NCBI RefSeq assembly: GCF_016632335.1
Contig: NZ_JAEPBG010000003.1
Coordinates: forward strand, 124,001-188,000
DNA: 64,000 bases
From: Noviherbaspirillum pedocola
GTDB lineage: Bacteria > Pseudomonadota > Gammaproteobacteria > Burkholderiales > Burkholderiaceae_D
Direction: 5' to 3'
Positions within the stretch are counted from its first letter, which is position 1. Each line of letters begins with the position of its first letter. This document shows positions 46,827 through 57,400 of the stretch, in pieces. A program made the translations under genes and the position numbers. The notes under the pieces are model-generated. The model had not been told where the DNA came from. It did not search any database and worked only from the letters and a program-made list of their open reading frames with translations.

Positions 46827-47935
46827 TGAAGCGCATCGCCGCAGCGCCTGACGACGCCGCTTTAGCCGACCCGGAGTTTTCTGCCGACGTCATCCGCTGG
46901 CAGAAGCAGCATGGCCGCCATGCGCTGCCGTGGCAGAACACCACCGATCCGTATCGCATCTGGCTGTCCGAAATCATGCTGCAGCAAACCCAGGTGACGG
47001 CGGTGATTCCATATTACCTGCGCTTCCTGGAACGCTTTCCGGATGTCGCCTCGCTGGCGCAGGCATCGTCGGAAGAGGTGATGTCGCACTGGAGCGGGCT
47101 CGGTTATTACTCGCGGGCGCGCAACCTGCACCGCTGCGCGCAGCGGGTTTGCGCGGAGTATGGCGGCGTGTTTCCGGCCGATCCGGACAAGCTGGCCGAT
47201 CTGCCCGGCATCGGCCGCTCGACCGCGGCCGCGATTTCCGCGTTTTCCCATGGCACCCGCGCCGCGATCCTGGACGGCAATGTGAAGCGGGTGTTCTGCC
47301 GCGTGTTCGGCATCGACGGTTTTCCCGGCTCCAAACCGGTGGAGGATGCGCTGTGGCGGCGCGCCGAGGCGCTGCTGCCCGAGCGCGACATGCAGGCCTA
47401 TACCCAGGGCCTGATGGATCTCGGTGCGACCGTCTGCACGCGCGGCCGACCGGCCTGCGAGCGCTGTCCGCTGGCGCATCGCTGCATCGCGCGCCAGACC
47501 GGCCGCACCGCCGAACTCCCGGCGCGCAAGCCCAAGCGCGCCACGCCCGAGCGGCAGGCGGCGATGCTGGTCATCGTCGACGGCGGCGAGGTGCTGCTGG
47601 AGCAGCGTCCCGGCAGCGGCATCTGGGGCGGTTTGCTGTCGCTGCCGGAGTTGGCGGGCGAGCCCGACGCTGCTGAGCTTGAACGCGTCGCCGGCCAGTT
47701 CGGCGAGATCGGCGCCATCGAGCGGCTACAACCTTTCAGCCACACCTTTACGCATTTCAAGCTGCATGTGGCGCCATGGCGGGTACGGCTGCGCGCGCGG
47801 CGTCCGATTGCCGGCGAAGCACCGCATCTCTGGTATCCGCGCGAGCGGCTCGCGCAGGCGCCGCTGCCGGCGCCGGTCAAGAAGCTGTTACTCGGATTGC
47901 TGGGAGGGGAGGACTTGCTGAGCGGCCTGGAATAG
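46826..47935 (+). CDS. mutY: A/G-specific adenine glycosylase MutY
   Basis: MutY removes adenine mispaired with 8-oxoguanine. The 369-residue protein has the catalytic Glu helix SEIMLQQTQVTAVIPYY, hairpin LPGIGRSTAAAI, catalytic Asp in AAILDGNVKRV, and the 4Fe-4S motif CX6CX2CX5C in CTRGRPACERCPLAHRC. The C-terminal Nudix-like domain (about 235-360) recognises 8-oxoG. Convergent with the LON-domain gene. Confidence 0.97.
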   Translation: MKRIAAAPDDAALADPEFSADVIRWQKQHGRHALPWQNTTDPYRIWLSEIMLQQTQVTAVIPYYLRFLERFPDVASLAQASSEEVMSHWSGLGYYSRARNLHRCAQRVCAEYGGVFPADPDKLADLPGIGRSTAAAISAFSHGTRAAILDGNVKRVFCRVFGIDGFPGSKPVEDALWRRAEALLPERDMQAYTQGLMDLGATVCTRGRPACERCPLAHRCIARQTGRTAELPARKPKRATPERQAAMLVIVDGGEVLLEQRPGSGIWGGLLSLPELAGEPDAAELERVAGQFGEIGAIERLQPFSHTFTHFKLHVAPWRVRLRARRPIAGEAPHLWYPRERLAQAPLPAPVKKLLLGLLGGEDLLSGLE

Positions 47936-47947
47936 ATAGTCGCTGGT

Positions 47948-48604
47948 TCAGTGTTCCTGGGCACGGTCGAGGATGCCGTGCTGCTGCAGGTATTGATGCA
48001 CGATTGCCAGGCGGCTGTGCGCATCCTGCAATTCCAGCAATTTCTGCCGCGCCAGCGTGGAAATCGGCAGGATTTCGCACCAGCGGTTCGCGACCCAGCA
48101 GGTGCTGTTCAACAGGAGATCCTTGGGAAACGGCGAAAAACCGGTGCCGCCTTCAGGCCCGCTATTCGCCGCTTCGCTGATATCGTCGATCACCAGCTTC
48201 AGCGCGCGCGCACAGGCGCGCAGCTCGGGGCTGATCGGGGCATCCTCATCATCGGGAATCAACGCTACCCGGGCTTCGATGCGCTGATCGGCCAGTACTC
48301 GGGTTTCCAGAATCCGAAAACGCTGTCCGCCGTTGGTCTGCAACATCAGCAGGCCGAGTTCCGGCATGTCCCATTGCTCGATATGCGCCAGGCAGCCGAC
48401 CGCATCCGGCACGGCGGCCGTGCCGACTTCGCGGCCGGACTTGATGCGCACTACGCCAAACGGCCGCTCCAGCTTCATGCATTCGCGCACCATGTCGATG
48501 TAGCGGGTCTCGAAGACTTTCAGGGGCAACACGCCGCCGGGAAACAGCACCGTATTGAGCGGAAACAGCGGCAGCCAGTCGTGATCGTCGGAGGGGAAGC
48601 TCAT
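47948..48604 (-). CDS. LON N-terminal substrate-binding domain protein
   Basis: A 218-residue stand-alone LON (PUA-like) domain with no ATPase or protease. The start LPLFPLNTVLFPGGVLPLKV and FETRYIDMVREC are the LON domain signature. It may act in protein quality control or as an adaptor, but this is inferred from the domain only. It is the downstream neighbour of rapZ. Confidence 0.93.
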   Translation of the reverse strand: MSFPSDDHDWLPLFPLNTVLFPGGVLPLKVFETRYIDMVRECMKLERPFGVVRIKSGREVGTAAVPDAVGCLAHIEQWDMPELGLLMLQTNGGQRFRILETRVLADQRIEARVALIPDDEDAPISPELRACARALKLVIDDISEAANSGPEGGTGFSPFPKDLLLNSTCWVANRWCEILPISTLARQKLLELQDAHSRLAIVHQYLQQHGILDRAQEH

Positions 48605-48633
48605 ATCGGCGCCTGGCCCTTGTTCTCAGGTTG

Positions 48634-49497
48634 TCAATCGAGTTCGCGATGGCGCTTCAGCACCCGCGCCATGCCTTCAAAATGCGTCGCCAGATGTTCG
48701 ACGAAATACACCGAACGATGCTGCCCGCCGGTACAGCCGATCGCCACCGTCAGATAGCTGCGGTTGTCGCGCTTGTAGGACGGCAGCCATTTCTCGACGA
48801 AAGTGCGGATATCGCCCAGCAATTGCTCCGCCTCGGGTTGGGCGTCGAGGAAGCGGATCACCGGTTCATCCTTGCCGGTCAAAGGGCGCAGCAAAAGGTC
48901 GTAATACGGATTCGGCAGCATGCGCACATCGAACACCAGGTCGGCGTCGAGCGGCACCCCGAATTTGAAGGCGAAGGATTCGAATAGCAGCGTCAGCGGC
49001 GCGTGCGTGCCGCCGACCAGATCCTTGATCCATGCACGCAGCTTGTTCGCGGACAGGCCGGAAGTATCGATGACCTGTCCCAGGCCTTCGATATCGGCCA
49101 GCATTTCCCGTTCGCGGCGTATGCATTCGACCAGGGTAGGGCGGTGCGTCGGGCTGAGGTCGCCGCCATCGCGGTGGGACAGCGGATGGCTGCGGCGGGT
49201 CTCGGAAAAGCGGGTAATCAGGGATTCGGTCTTCGCGGTGAGGAACAGTACCTTCACATCATGGCCCTGCTCCTTCAGCCAGCGGATATCCTGCGGCAGC
49301 TCGGACAGCGACATCGCGCTGCGTACATCCATGGACACCGCCAGTGCTGCCGCGCCCTCGCGCAGCCGGCTCTCGACGAGCGGGCGCAGCAGCGAAGGCG
49401 GGAGATTGTCGACACAGAAATAGCCGGCGTCTTCGAGTGCGTTCAAGCCTATCGATTTGCCGGAGCCGGAAATGCCGGTAATGAGAATGATGCGCAT
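48634..49497 (-). CDS. rapZ: RNase adapter protein RapZ
   Basis: RapZ is a nucleotide-binding adapter. In enterobacteria it guides small RNAs of the GlmS circuit to RNase E. The 287-residue product has Walker A ITGISGSGKSIGLNALEDAG, a Walker B-like AVSMDVRS and the C-terminal domain with IGCTGGQHRSVYFVE. The ATG at 49497 is chosen by family start MRIILITG. It follows hprK and ptsN in the conserved order. Confidence 0.96.
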   Translation of the reverse strand: MRIILITGISGSGKSIGLNALEDAGYFCVDNLPPSLLRPLVESRLREGAAALAVSMDVRSAMSLSELPQDIRWLKEQGHDVKVLFLTAKTESLITRFSETRRSHPLSHRDGGDLSPTHRPTLVECIRREREMLADIEGLGQVIDTSGLSANKLRAWIKDLVGGTHAPLTLLFESFAFKFGVPLDADLVFDVRMLPNPYYDLLLRPLTGKDEPVIRFLDAQPEAEQLLGDIRTFVEKWLPSYKRDNRSYLTVAIGCTGGQHRSVYFVEHLATHFEGMARVLKRHRELD

Positions 49498-49632
49498 CGG
49501 CGGATGATACCGCAAAGCGGTCGCGATCGAAGCCCCGGAGCGAAGGATTCGGAGGCGATACACGGTGCGCGATTGATGTGACGATGCTTCGATCCGATCA
49601 ACGCACGAAGCGCACCAAGACCTGAGGCTGCG

Positions 49633-50571
49633 TCAGCCTTGATCCATCGCCTTTTGCTGGCGATCCATGAAGTCCTTCAGCGTATCGATGCCGCGCAGCT
49701 GCAGGATGGTGTTGCGCACCGCCGCCTCGAGCAGCACCGCGAGGTTGCGCCCGGCTTCGACCGGGATGACGACCTTGCGGATATGCAGGCCCAGCACTTC
49801 CTCGGTCTGCGAATGCAGCGGCAGCCGCTCGTAGTTTTCTTCCAGCGTGCTGCGCCTGACCAGATGCACGATCAGCTTCAGCCGCATTTTCCGGCGCACC
49901 GCGGTCTCGCCGAAGATGGTCTTGATGTCGAGCAGGCCGAGGCCGCGCACCTCGAGCAGATTCTGCAGCAGCGGCGGGCAGCGGCCTTCGATCATGTGCG
50001 GCGCGATGCGCGCGAACTCCACCACGTCGTCGGCAACCAGGCCATGGTTGCGGGAAATCAGTTCCAGGCCGAGCTCGCTCTTGCCCAGGCCCGACTCGCC
50101 GGTGATCAGCACGCCCACGCCCAGCACGTCCATGAACACGCCGTGCATCGTGATGCGCTGGGCCAGTTTTTTCGATAGATAAACGCGCAGGTAATCGATT
50201 ACCTGGGCCGCGGGCAGCGGCGTGGAGAACAGTGGAATGTTCTTCTCATCGCAAATGCCGAGGATGTAGGCCGGCGTCTCCAGGCCCTGGGCGATGATAA
50301 AAGCCGGCGGCTGGCCTGCTACAAGCTCCTCGGTCTGATGTTGCCGCGCCACCGGCGACAGCCGCCTGTAGTAGTCGGTTTCCTGGTGGCCGAAGACCTG
50401 GATGCGGCCCGGATGAATCAGGTTCAGGTGGCCGACCTGGTCCGCGGCGGAAACCGCGTCGCCGGAAATCAGTCGCTCGCCGCCTGGAAAGCCGGCGAAC
50501 CAGCCGAGTTGCAGGGCTTCGCGGTTATCGTCGTACAACTGTTGTATCGACAGCGGCGTGGAGAGCGGCAT
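49633..50571 (-). CDS. hprK: HPr kinase/phosphorylase
   Basis: HprK phosphorylates and dephosphorylates HPr on serine. In Proteobacteria it belongs to the PTS-Ntr branch. The 312-residue product has an N-terminal domain, the Walker [16 protein letters not shown] near 155, and the C-terminal signature [20 protein letters not shown]. It follows ptsN by 24 bases. Confidence 0.96.
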   Translation of the reverse strand: MPLSTPLSIQQLYDDNREALQLGWFAGFPGGERLISGDAVSAADQVGHLNLIHPGRIQVFGHQETDYYRRLSPVARQHQTEELVAGQPPAFIIAQGLETPAYILGICDEKNIPLFSTPLPAAQVIDYLRVYLSKKLAQRITMHGVFMDVLGVGVLITGESGLGKSELGLELISRNHGLVADDVVEFARIAPHMIEGRCPPLLQNLLEVRGLGLLDIKTIFGETAVRRKMRLKLIVHLVRRSTLEENYERLPLHSQTEEVLGLHIRKVVIPVEAGRNLAVLLEAAVRNTILQLRGIDTLKDFMDRQQKAMDQG

Positions 50572-50595
50572 GGCGTGTGCGGTAAGGTGGCCGGA

Positions 50596-51072
50596 TCAGG
50601 CGACGTGCTGATGCATGCTGGATTGCCAGCCGGTGATGTGCTGGTGCACGGTGCCGGCGTCGGGAGCATGCGCAAGGGCGTCGCGGAAGGCGTCATCGGA
50701 AAACATCTCGGCGACTTCGGACAGGATTTCCAGATGCTGCTGCGTCACATGGTCCGGAATCAGCAGAAACACCAGCAGGCTGACCGGCAGACCATCCGGC
50801 GATTCGAAGGGAATCGGCGCGGCGAGGCGGACGAAGGCGGCAATCGGCGCCTTCAGGCCCTTGATCCGGCCGTGCGGCACCGCCACGCTGTGGCCAAGGC
50901 CGGTGGAGCCGAGCCGCTCACGAGCGAAGAGATTGTCGGAAACGGTGGAGCGGGCAATACCGAAATTGTTTTCGAAAAGCAGACCGGCTTGTTCAAAGGC
51001 GCGCTTCTTGCTCGATACATCGAGATCAAGCACCACGTTTTCGAGGGGGAGAATCTGACTGAAGTGGGTCAT
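50596..51072 (-). CDS. ptsN: PTS-Ntr enzyme IIA (PtsN)
   Basis: PtsN is the end acceptor of the nitrogen-related phosphotransferase chain and controls potassium and nitrogen responses. The 158-residue EIIA domain has ILPLENVVLDLDVSSKKRAFEQ and the active-site histidine in HSVAVPHGRIKGL. The ATG at 51072 (MTHFSQILPLE) is chosen. In most relatives hpf and rpoN lie upstream; here queF does. Confidence 0.95.
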   Translation of the reverse strand: MTHFSQILPLENVVLDLDVSSKKRAFEQAGLLFENNFGIARSTVSDNLFARERLGSTGLGHSVAVPHGRIKGLKAPIAAFVRLAAPIPFESPDGLPVSLLVFLLIPDHVTQQHLEILSEVAEMFSDDAFRDALAHAPDAGTVHQHITGWQSSMHQHVA

Positions 51073-51291
51073 GATGCAGTGCACAGTAAAGATGGCTCTG
51101 GCTGCGGATGATCGGCCGGCTTACGGCAAGTTCGCTGTCGGTGCCATGCCCTTATTGTTTTGCCGTTCTGCCTGAATGTGGATGCGGCGGATCATTATTT
51201 CCAGCCGTCCGGCACTGTATACCCCTTGGGCGAATGGGGCAATGAGTCCAGGAAAGATTTCCGCATGTTGGCGATGAACGGTGTTGACGTG

Positions 51292-52131
51292 CTATTGCCG
51301 CGAAAGTCGCGCATTGGATGGGCGCTGGCCCGTCGTGAAATTGCTGCGCCAGGGATTGATGTCCAGGCCGCCGCGTCGGGTAAAGCGCGCATAAACCGAG
51401 AGTTTCTGTGGCCGGCAATGGCGCAAAAGGTCCATGAAGATGCGTTCTACGCATTGTTCATGAAATTCGTTGTGATTTCTATAACCAATCAAATATTTCA
51501 ATAAGCCTTCCTGGTTGATTTGCGATCCGACATACCGAATCTGCACGCTGCCCCAGTCCGGCTGACCGGTAACCAGGCAATTCGATTTCAACAGGTGCGA
51601 CACCAGCGTTTCTTCGACCGGCGCTTCTTCTTCGTTGGCAAAGAGCAGGGCGGTGTCGGGCGAGTAGTTGTCGACCTCGATGTCGAGGCGGTCCAGCAGC
51701 AGACCTTCCATCGTGCCCATCTGCAGCTTGCCGAAGTCTTCCGGTAGCGTCGCGGCAACCTGGACCGGCCGGCCCACCGCGGCCGACAAATCGGCGCGCA
51801 GCAGCTCGAGCAGCGCGTCGAGACCTGCCAGGCGGGTCTGGTTGAAGGAGTTCAGGTAAAGCTTGAAGGATTTCGATTCGACGATGTTCGGCGAATCGGC
51901 CGGAATCATGAAGCTCACGATGGCGATCTGCGGCTTGCCGCGCATGTTCAGCCAGGAAACCTCGTACGCGTTCCAGATATCGATGCCGAAAAAGGGTACG
52001 GTGCCGGCGATGCCGAGTTCAGCGCGCTTGCCTTCGCGCGCGATCGGAAACAGCAGGGAAGCATCGTATTCGCTCTTGTAGGTGGCAGGCTTGCCGAGCG
52101 GAGAATCTTGCGGCGTCTGGGGCGTAGTCAT
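51292..52131 (-). CDS. queF: NADPH-dependent 7-cyano-7-deazaguanine reductase QueF (long form)
   Basis: QueF reduces preQ0 to preQ1 for queuosine in tRNA. The 279-residue product is the two-T-fold (YqcD/E. coli) type. [20 protein letters not shown] and the active-site cysteine in [15 protein letters not shown] are visible, as is [15 protein letters not shown]. The ATG at 52131 fits the family; a longer frame to 52176 is open. No other queuosine gene is close by. Confidence 0.95.
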   Translation of the reverse strand: MTTPQTPQDSPLGKPATYKSEYDASLLFPIAREGKRAELGIAGTVPFFGIDIWNAYEVSWLNMRGKPQIAIVSFMIPADSPNIVESKSFKLYLNSFNQTRLAGLDALLELLRADLSAAVGRPVQVAATLPEDFGKLQMGTMEGLLLDRLDIEVDNYSPDTALLFANEEEAPVEETLVSHLLKSNCLVTGQPDWGSVQIRYVGSQINQEGLLKYLIGYRNHNEFHEQCVERIFMDLLRHCRPQKLSVYARFTRRGGLDINPWRSNFTTGQRPSNARLSRQ

Positions 52132-52185
52132 GGCGGATCCGGCTAAAACGCGCATTGTGCCAGAATCCGCCGCCACTGGTTTTAT

Positions 52186-53709
52186 TTACAGGAAAAGCCG
52201 GTATGCGGGGTTGTTGGTCTCATCCCAGTGCCGGTAACCAAGCGCCGCGAGCGAGGCGCGGAAGGCCTTCAATTCCTTCTTCGGCACCTGCAATCCAACC
52301 AGGATGCGGCCGACGTCGCTGCCCTGCGCGCGGTAATGAAACAGGCTGATGTTCCAGTTCGGCTCCATGCTGTTCAGAAAGCGCAGCAGCGCGCCCGGAC
52401 GCTCGGGGAATTCGAAGCGGTACAGCAGTTCGTCATGCGCCAGCGCGCTCTTGCCGCCCACCATGTAGCGGACGTGGGTCTTGGCCAGCTCGTCGTGCGT
52501 GAGGTCCAGCGCGCGGTAGCCATGCTTCTCGAAAACCTTTGCGATCTTGCCCGGCTCATCGCGGTTGGCGATCTGCAGGCCGACAAACACATGCGCCTCG
52601 TTGTCATCGCTGATCCGGTAATTGAATTCGGTCACGCTGCGCTGGCCAACCAGTTCGCAAAAGCGGCGGAAGCTGCCGCGCTCCTCGGGAATCGTCACCG
52701 CGAACACCGCTTCGCGCGCCTCGCCGATCTCGGCGCGCTCGGCGACCAGGCGCAGGCGATCGAAATTCATGTTGGCGCCGCAGGCGATGGTGATCAGCGT
52801 CTCATTCTTCAGCGGCCTCTTCGCCGCGCGCTCGCGCTCGACATAGGCCTTGGCGCCGGCAATGGCCAGCGCGCCGGCCGGCTCCAGGATGCTGCGCGTG
52901 TCCTGGAACACATCCTTGATCGCAGCGGAAACCGCATCAGTGTCGACGATGATGATGTCGTCCACATACAGCTTCGCCAGCCGAAAGGTTTCTTCGCCGA
53001 CGAGCTTGACCGCGGTGCCGTCCGAAAACAGGCCGACATCGGGCAGCGTTATGCGCCGGCCGGCGGCCAGGCTTTTCGCCATCGCATCCGAGTCGGTGGT
53101 CTGCACGCCGATGATTTTGATCTCCGGCCGCACCGCCTTCACATACGCCGCCACGCCCGAGATCAGGCCGCCGCCGCCGATGGCGACAAAGATCGCGTGG
53201 ATAGGACCGGAATGCTGGCGCAGGATTTCCATGCCTATCGTGCCCTGGCCGGCGATGACATCGGGGTCGTCGAACGGATGGACGAAGGTCAGCTTTTCCT
53301 TCTTCTCGAGCTGCGCCGCATGGCCATAGGCATCGCTGTAGGAATCGCCGAACAGCACCACTTCACCGCCACGCGCCCGCACCGCATCGATCTTCACCTG
53401 CGGCGTAGTCGTCGGCATCACGATCACTGCGCGACAGCCCAGGCGCGAAGCCGACAGCGCCACGCCCTGCGCATGATTGCCGGCCGATGCGCAGATCACG
53501 CCGCGCTTCAGCTGCGCCGGGGTCAGGTTCGCCATCTTGTTGTAAGCGCCGCGCAGCTTGAAGCTGAACACGCTCTGCATGTCTTCGCGCTTGTAGTAAA
53601 TGCGGTTGCCGGTGCGCTCGGACAGGCTGGGCGCGAATTCCAGCGGCGATTCGATGGCAACGTCGTAGACGCGGGCGGTGAGGATCTTCTTCAGGTAGTC
53701 GGTGGTCAT
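52186..53709 (-). CDS. ilvA: Biosynthetic threonine ammonia-lyase IlvA
   Basis: IlvA deaminates threonine to 2-oxobutyrate, the first step to isoleucine. The 507-residue protein has the PLP lysine in SVFSFKLRGAYNKM, the SAGNHAQG phosphate loop and GGGGLISG. Two C-terminal ACT-like regulatory domains (about 330-500) support feedback control by isoleucine, as in E. coli IlvA. It shares a short divergent promoter region with the YqaA gene. Confidence 0.96.
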   Translation of the reverse strand: MTTDYLKKILTARVYDVAIESPLEFAPSLSERTGNRIYYKREDMQSVFSFKLRGAYNKMANLTPAQLKRGVICASAGNHAQGVALSASRLGCRAVIVMPTTTPQVKIDAVRARGGEVVLFGDSYSDAYGHAAQLEKKEKLTFVHPFDDPDVIAGQGTIGMEILRQHSGPIHAIFVAIGGGGLISGVAAYVKAVRPEIKIIGVQTTDSDAMAKSLAAGRRITLPDVGLFSDGTAVKLVGEETFRLAKLYVDDIIIVDTDAVSAAIKDVFQDTRSILEPAGALAIAGAKAYVERERAAKRPLKNETLITIACGANMNFDRLRLVAERAEIGEAREAVFAVTIPEERGSFRRFCELVGQRSVTEFNYRISDDNEAHVFVGLQIANRDEPGKIAKVFEKHGYRALDLTHDELAKTHVRYMVGGKSALAHDELLYRFEFPERPGALLRFLNSMEPNWNISLFHYRAQGSDVGRILVGLQVPKKELKAFRASLAALGYRHWDETNNPAYRLFL

Positions 53710-53768
53710 GGCAACGAGTGAGGGCTGGGCCTGGCTGCATGGGCCGGCCGGTGCGTAATGAGCCGGCC

Positions 53769-53776
53769 ATTATAAT
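53769..53776. promoter_or_regulatory. Palindromic -10 box shared by ilvA and yqaA-type gene
   Basis: ATTATAAT reads TATAAT on both strands (plus 53771-53776, minus 53774-53769). It lies 60 bases before ilvA and about 75 before the YqaA gene, so one element could serve both promoters. Neither direction has a good -35 box, so this is tentative. Confidence 0.4.
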
Positions 53777-53851
53777 GGAGCCCACTTCGCAAGCCGCCGG
53801 CAGCCGCCGGGCCGGCTGCCATTCCGATAACAAGAACGCCGCTCCCCGCCC

Positions 53852-54340
53852 ATGATCATGACCGCCATCCAGTGGCTGCTGGATTTCCTTGCCGCGCCCA
53901 CGGTTGGCCTGACCTCGGTGTTCTTCATCAGCCTGGTGTCCGCGACGCTGATTCCGATGGGTTCGGAGCCGGCGGTGTTCGCGGTGATCAAGGCCAATGC
54001 CGATCTCTACTGGCCAGTGCTGCTAGTGGCCACCGTCGGCAACACCCTGGGCGGCATGATCAATTACGCGCTCGGCTATGGCGCCAAGCAGGTGTTCGCG
54101 CGCGAACGCAAGACCCGCTGGTTCCACTGGCTGGAGCGCTACGGCGCCAAGACGCTGCTTCTTTCCTGGCTGCCCGGCATCGGCGACCCGATCTGCAGCG
54201 TGGCTGGCTGGCTGCGGCTGCCTTTCTGGCCCTGCGTCGCCTACATGGCCATCGGCAAATTCCTGCGCTACCTGGCGCTGACGACCGTGCTGCTGCATGT
54301 GCCCGACGAAAGCTGGCGCTGGCTGCTGAACCTGTTCTGA
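53852..54340 (+). CDS. YqaA-type DedA-like membrane protein
   Basis: A 162-residue membrane protein with about four hydrophobic segments. It has the SNARE-associated/DedA-like signature SATLIPMGSEPAVFAVI and VGNTLGGMINYALGYGAK, then LLLSWLPGIGDPICSVAGWLR. Related to E. coli YqaA. DedA relatives move or flip phospholipid carriers, but the role of YqaA is not settled. Divergent from ilvA. Confidence 0.88.
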   Translation: MIMTAIQWLLDFLAAPTVGLTSVFFISLVSATLIPMGSEPAVFAVIKANADLYWPVLLVATVGNTLGGMINYALGYGAKQVFARERKTRWFHWLERYGAKTLLLSWLPGIGDPICSVAGWLRLPFWPCVAYMAIGKFLRYLALTTVLLHVPDESWRWLLNLF

Positions 54341-54457
54341 GGCCGGAAAAGCCCGGGAGCCTGGGCGGCGGCAGTCCTTGCCTGGCGTCAGCCCGATCGG
54401 GCGCAATCAGCTAGAATGCGCGTTTGGCCCAGCGCCCGCATTCCGTTTCCCCTCCAG

Positions 54458-57400
54458 ATGAACGCCCCAGCCCAAATCCAAGCCCTGCTCGCCGATGCGC
54501 CGTCGTCGCGGCTGCGCGAGATTCCGTACAACTACACCTCGTTTTCGGATCGCGAAATCGTCATACGCCTGCTCGGCGAAGAATCCTGGAAGCTGCTCGA
54601 CACGCTGCGCTCAGCGCGCCAGACCGGACGCTCCGCGCGCATGCTGTATGAAGTGCTCGGCGATATCTGGGTGGTGCAGCGCAATCCGTATCTGCAGGAC
54701 GACCTGCTCGACAACCCGAAGCGGCGCGCTGCGCTGATCGAAGCGCTGAACCACCGCCTGACCGAGGTCGACCGGCGCCGCATCGAAACCGACGGCGGCA
54801 GCGACCCTGAGTCCCATGAGCGCAGCAGCCATGTCGAAACCCTGCTGCGCGCCGCGCGCGCCGCGGTGCAGCGCTTCGCCGAGGAATTCCGCCGCACCGA
54901 AGAGTTGCGCCGCCGTGCGGTTAAGCTGCTGTCGCGCCACACCCGTCGAGACAACATCCGCTTCGACGGCCTGTCGCGGGTATCGCACGTGACCGACGCC
55001 ACCGACTGGCGCGTCGAATATCCGTTCGTGGTGCTGACGCCGGATTCGGAAGAGGAAATGGCCGGGCTGGTGAAAAGCTGCATCGAGCTCGGGCTGACCA
55101 TCATCCCGCGCGGAGGCGGCACCGGCTACACCGGCGGCGCGGTACCGCTGACGGCAATGTCCGCAGTGATCAACACCGAGAAGCTCGAAGCCATCGGCGC
55201 GGTCGAAATGCTGACGCTGCCCGGCGTGGACCGCGAATACGCGACCATCTACACCGGCGCCGGCGTAGTCACCAAGCGCGTCTCGGACGCGGCCGACAAG
55301 GCCGGCCTGGTGTTCGCGGTCGATCCGACCTCGGCCGAAGCCTCATGCATCGGCGGCAATATCGCGATGAATGCCGGCGGCAAGAAGGCGGTGCTGTGGG
55401 GCACGGCGCTGGACAATCTCGCGAGCTGGCGCATGGTCGACCCCAACGGCGACTGGCTCGAAGTCACCCGCGTCGAGCACAACCTCGGCAAGATCCACGA
55501 CGCGCCGGTGGCGAAGTTCAAGCTTGAATGGACGCATCCGGCCGAGCGCGGCAAGACCAATGCGCCATTCAAGACCGAGATGCTGGAAATCCCGGGCCGC
55601 GTGTTCCGCAAGGAAGGCCTGGGTAAGGACGTGACCGACAAGTTCCTGTCGGGCCTGCCCGGCGTGCAGAAGGAAGGCACCGACGGCCTGATCACCTCGG
55701 CGCGCTGGATCCTGCACCGCATGCCCAAGCATGCGCGCACCGTGTGCCTGGAATTCTTCGGCCAGGCGCGCGATGCGATCCCATCGATTGTCGAAATCAA
55801 GAACTACCTCGATGCCGAGACTGCCAAGGGCGGCGCGATTCTCGCCGGCCTGGAGCACCTGGACGAGCGCTATCTGCGCGCGGTCGGCTATGCGACCAAG
55901 TCCAAGCGCGGCGTGCTGCCGAAGATGGCGCTGTTCGGCGACATCGTTGGCGACGATGAAGACGCGGTCGCGCGCGCTGCGTCCGAAGTGGTGCGCATGG
56001 CCAATACCCGCGTCGGCGAAGGCTTCGTTGCGGTCAGCCCTGAGGCGCGCAAGAAGTTCTGGCTCGACCGCGCCCGCACCGCGGCCATCGCCCGCCACAC
56101 CAACGCGTTCAAGATCAACGAAGACGTGGTGATTCCGCTGGACCGCATGGGCGAGTACACCGACGGCATCGAGCGGATCAACATCGAGCTGTCGATCAGA
56201 AACAAGCTGCAGTTGCTGGACGAGCTGCATGCCTTTTTCGCCAGGGGCAATCTGCCGCTCGGCAAGAGCGATGATGCGGAGGGCGGCGACATTCCGCCGG
56301 CCGAGCTGCTGGAAGATCGCGTGAGCCAGGCACTGGATCTGCTGGGGGCGATGCGCTCGCGCTGGTCCTATGTGCTGGCGCAGCTGGACAAGCCGCTGGC
56401 CGAGGCCAAAGCTGAGCTTGCGGTTCTGGGCTATGCCGGCCTGTCCGCCGCCTTCGACGAGCGCCTCGCGCGCCAGCCGCAAGCCACGCTGTTCGATGTC
56501 GCGCAGGACCGCACGATCCGCATCTCGTGGAAGGGGGAAGTGCGCGCCGCGCTGCGCCAGATCTTCAACGGCGCTGCCTTCAAGCTCATCCTCGACGAGT
56601 GCTCGGCGATTCACAAGCGCGTGCTGCGCGGCCGCGTCTTCGTCGCGCTGCACATGCATGCCGGCGACGGCAATGTGCACACCAACCTGCCGGTGAACTC
56701 CGACCATTACCAGATGCTGCAGGATGCGCATGCCGCCGTGGCGCGCATCATGGCGCTGGCGCGCTCGCTCAATGGCGTGATCTCGGGCGAGCATGGCATC
56801 GGCATCACCAAGCTCGAATTCCTGACCGACGACGAGCTCGCCAACTTCCGCGACTACAAGCGCCGCGTCGACCCCGAAGGCCGCTTCAACAAGGGCAAGC
56901 TGATGGAGGCGGCCGACCTGCGCAATGCCTACACGCCGTCCTTCGGCCTCATGGGCCATGAGTCGCTCATCATGCAGCAGAGCGACATCGGCGCCATCGC
57001 CAACAGCGTCAAGGACTGCCTGCGCTGCGGCAAGTGCAAGCCGGTGTGCGCAACCCATGTGCCGGGCGCGAACCTGCTTTATTCGCCGCGCAACAAGATC
57101 CTGGCCACGTCGCTGCTGGTCGAAGCCTTCCTGTATGAAGAGCAGACCCGGCGCGGCGTATCGATCAAGCACTGGGCCGAGTTCGAGGACGTGGCCGACC
57201 ACTGCACCGTCTGCCACAAGTGCGTGACTCCGTGCCCGGTGAACATCGACTTCGGCGATGTGTCGATGAACATGCGCAACCTGCTGCGCAAGATGGACAA
57301 GAAGACCTTCAATCCCGGCACCGCCGCGGCGATGTTCTTCCTCAACGCCACCGACCCGTCCACCATCAACGCCACGCGCCAGGTGATGACCGGCTGGGGC

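Noticed and set aside
51160-51504. 114-codon plus-strand frame between ptsN and queF
   Set aside because: More than half is antisense to the conserved C-terminus of queF; no family resemblance. It is also not the missing hpf gene.
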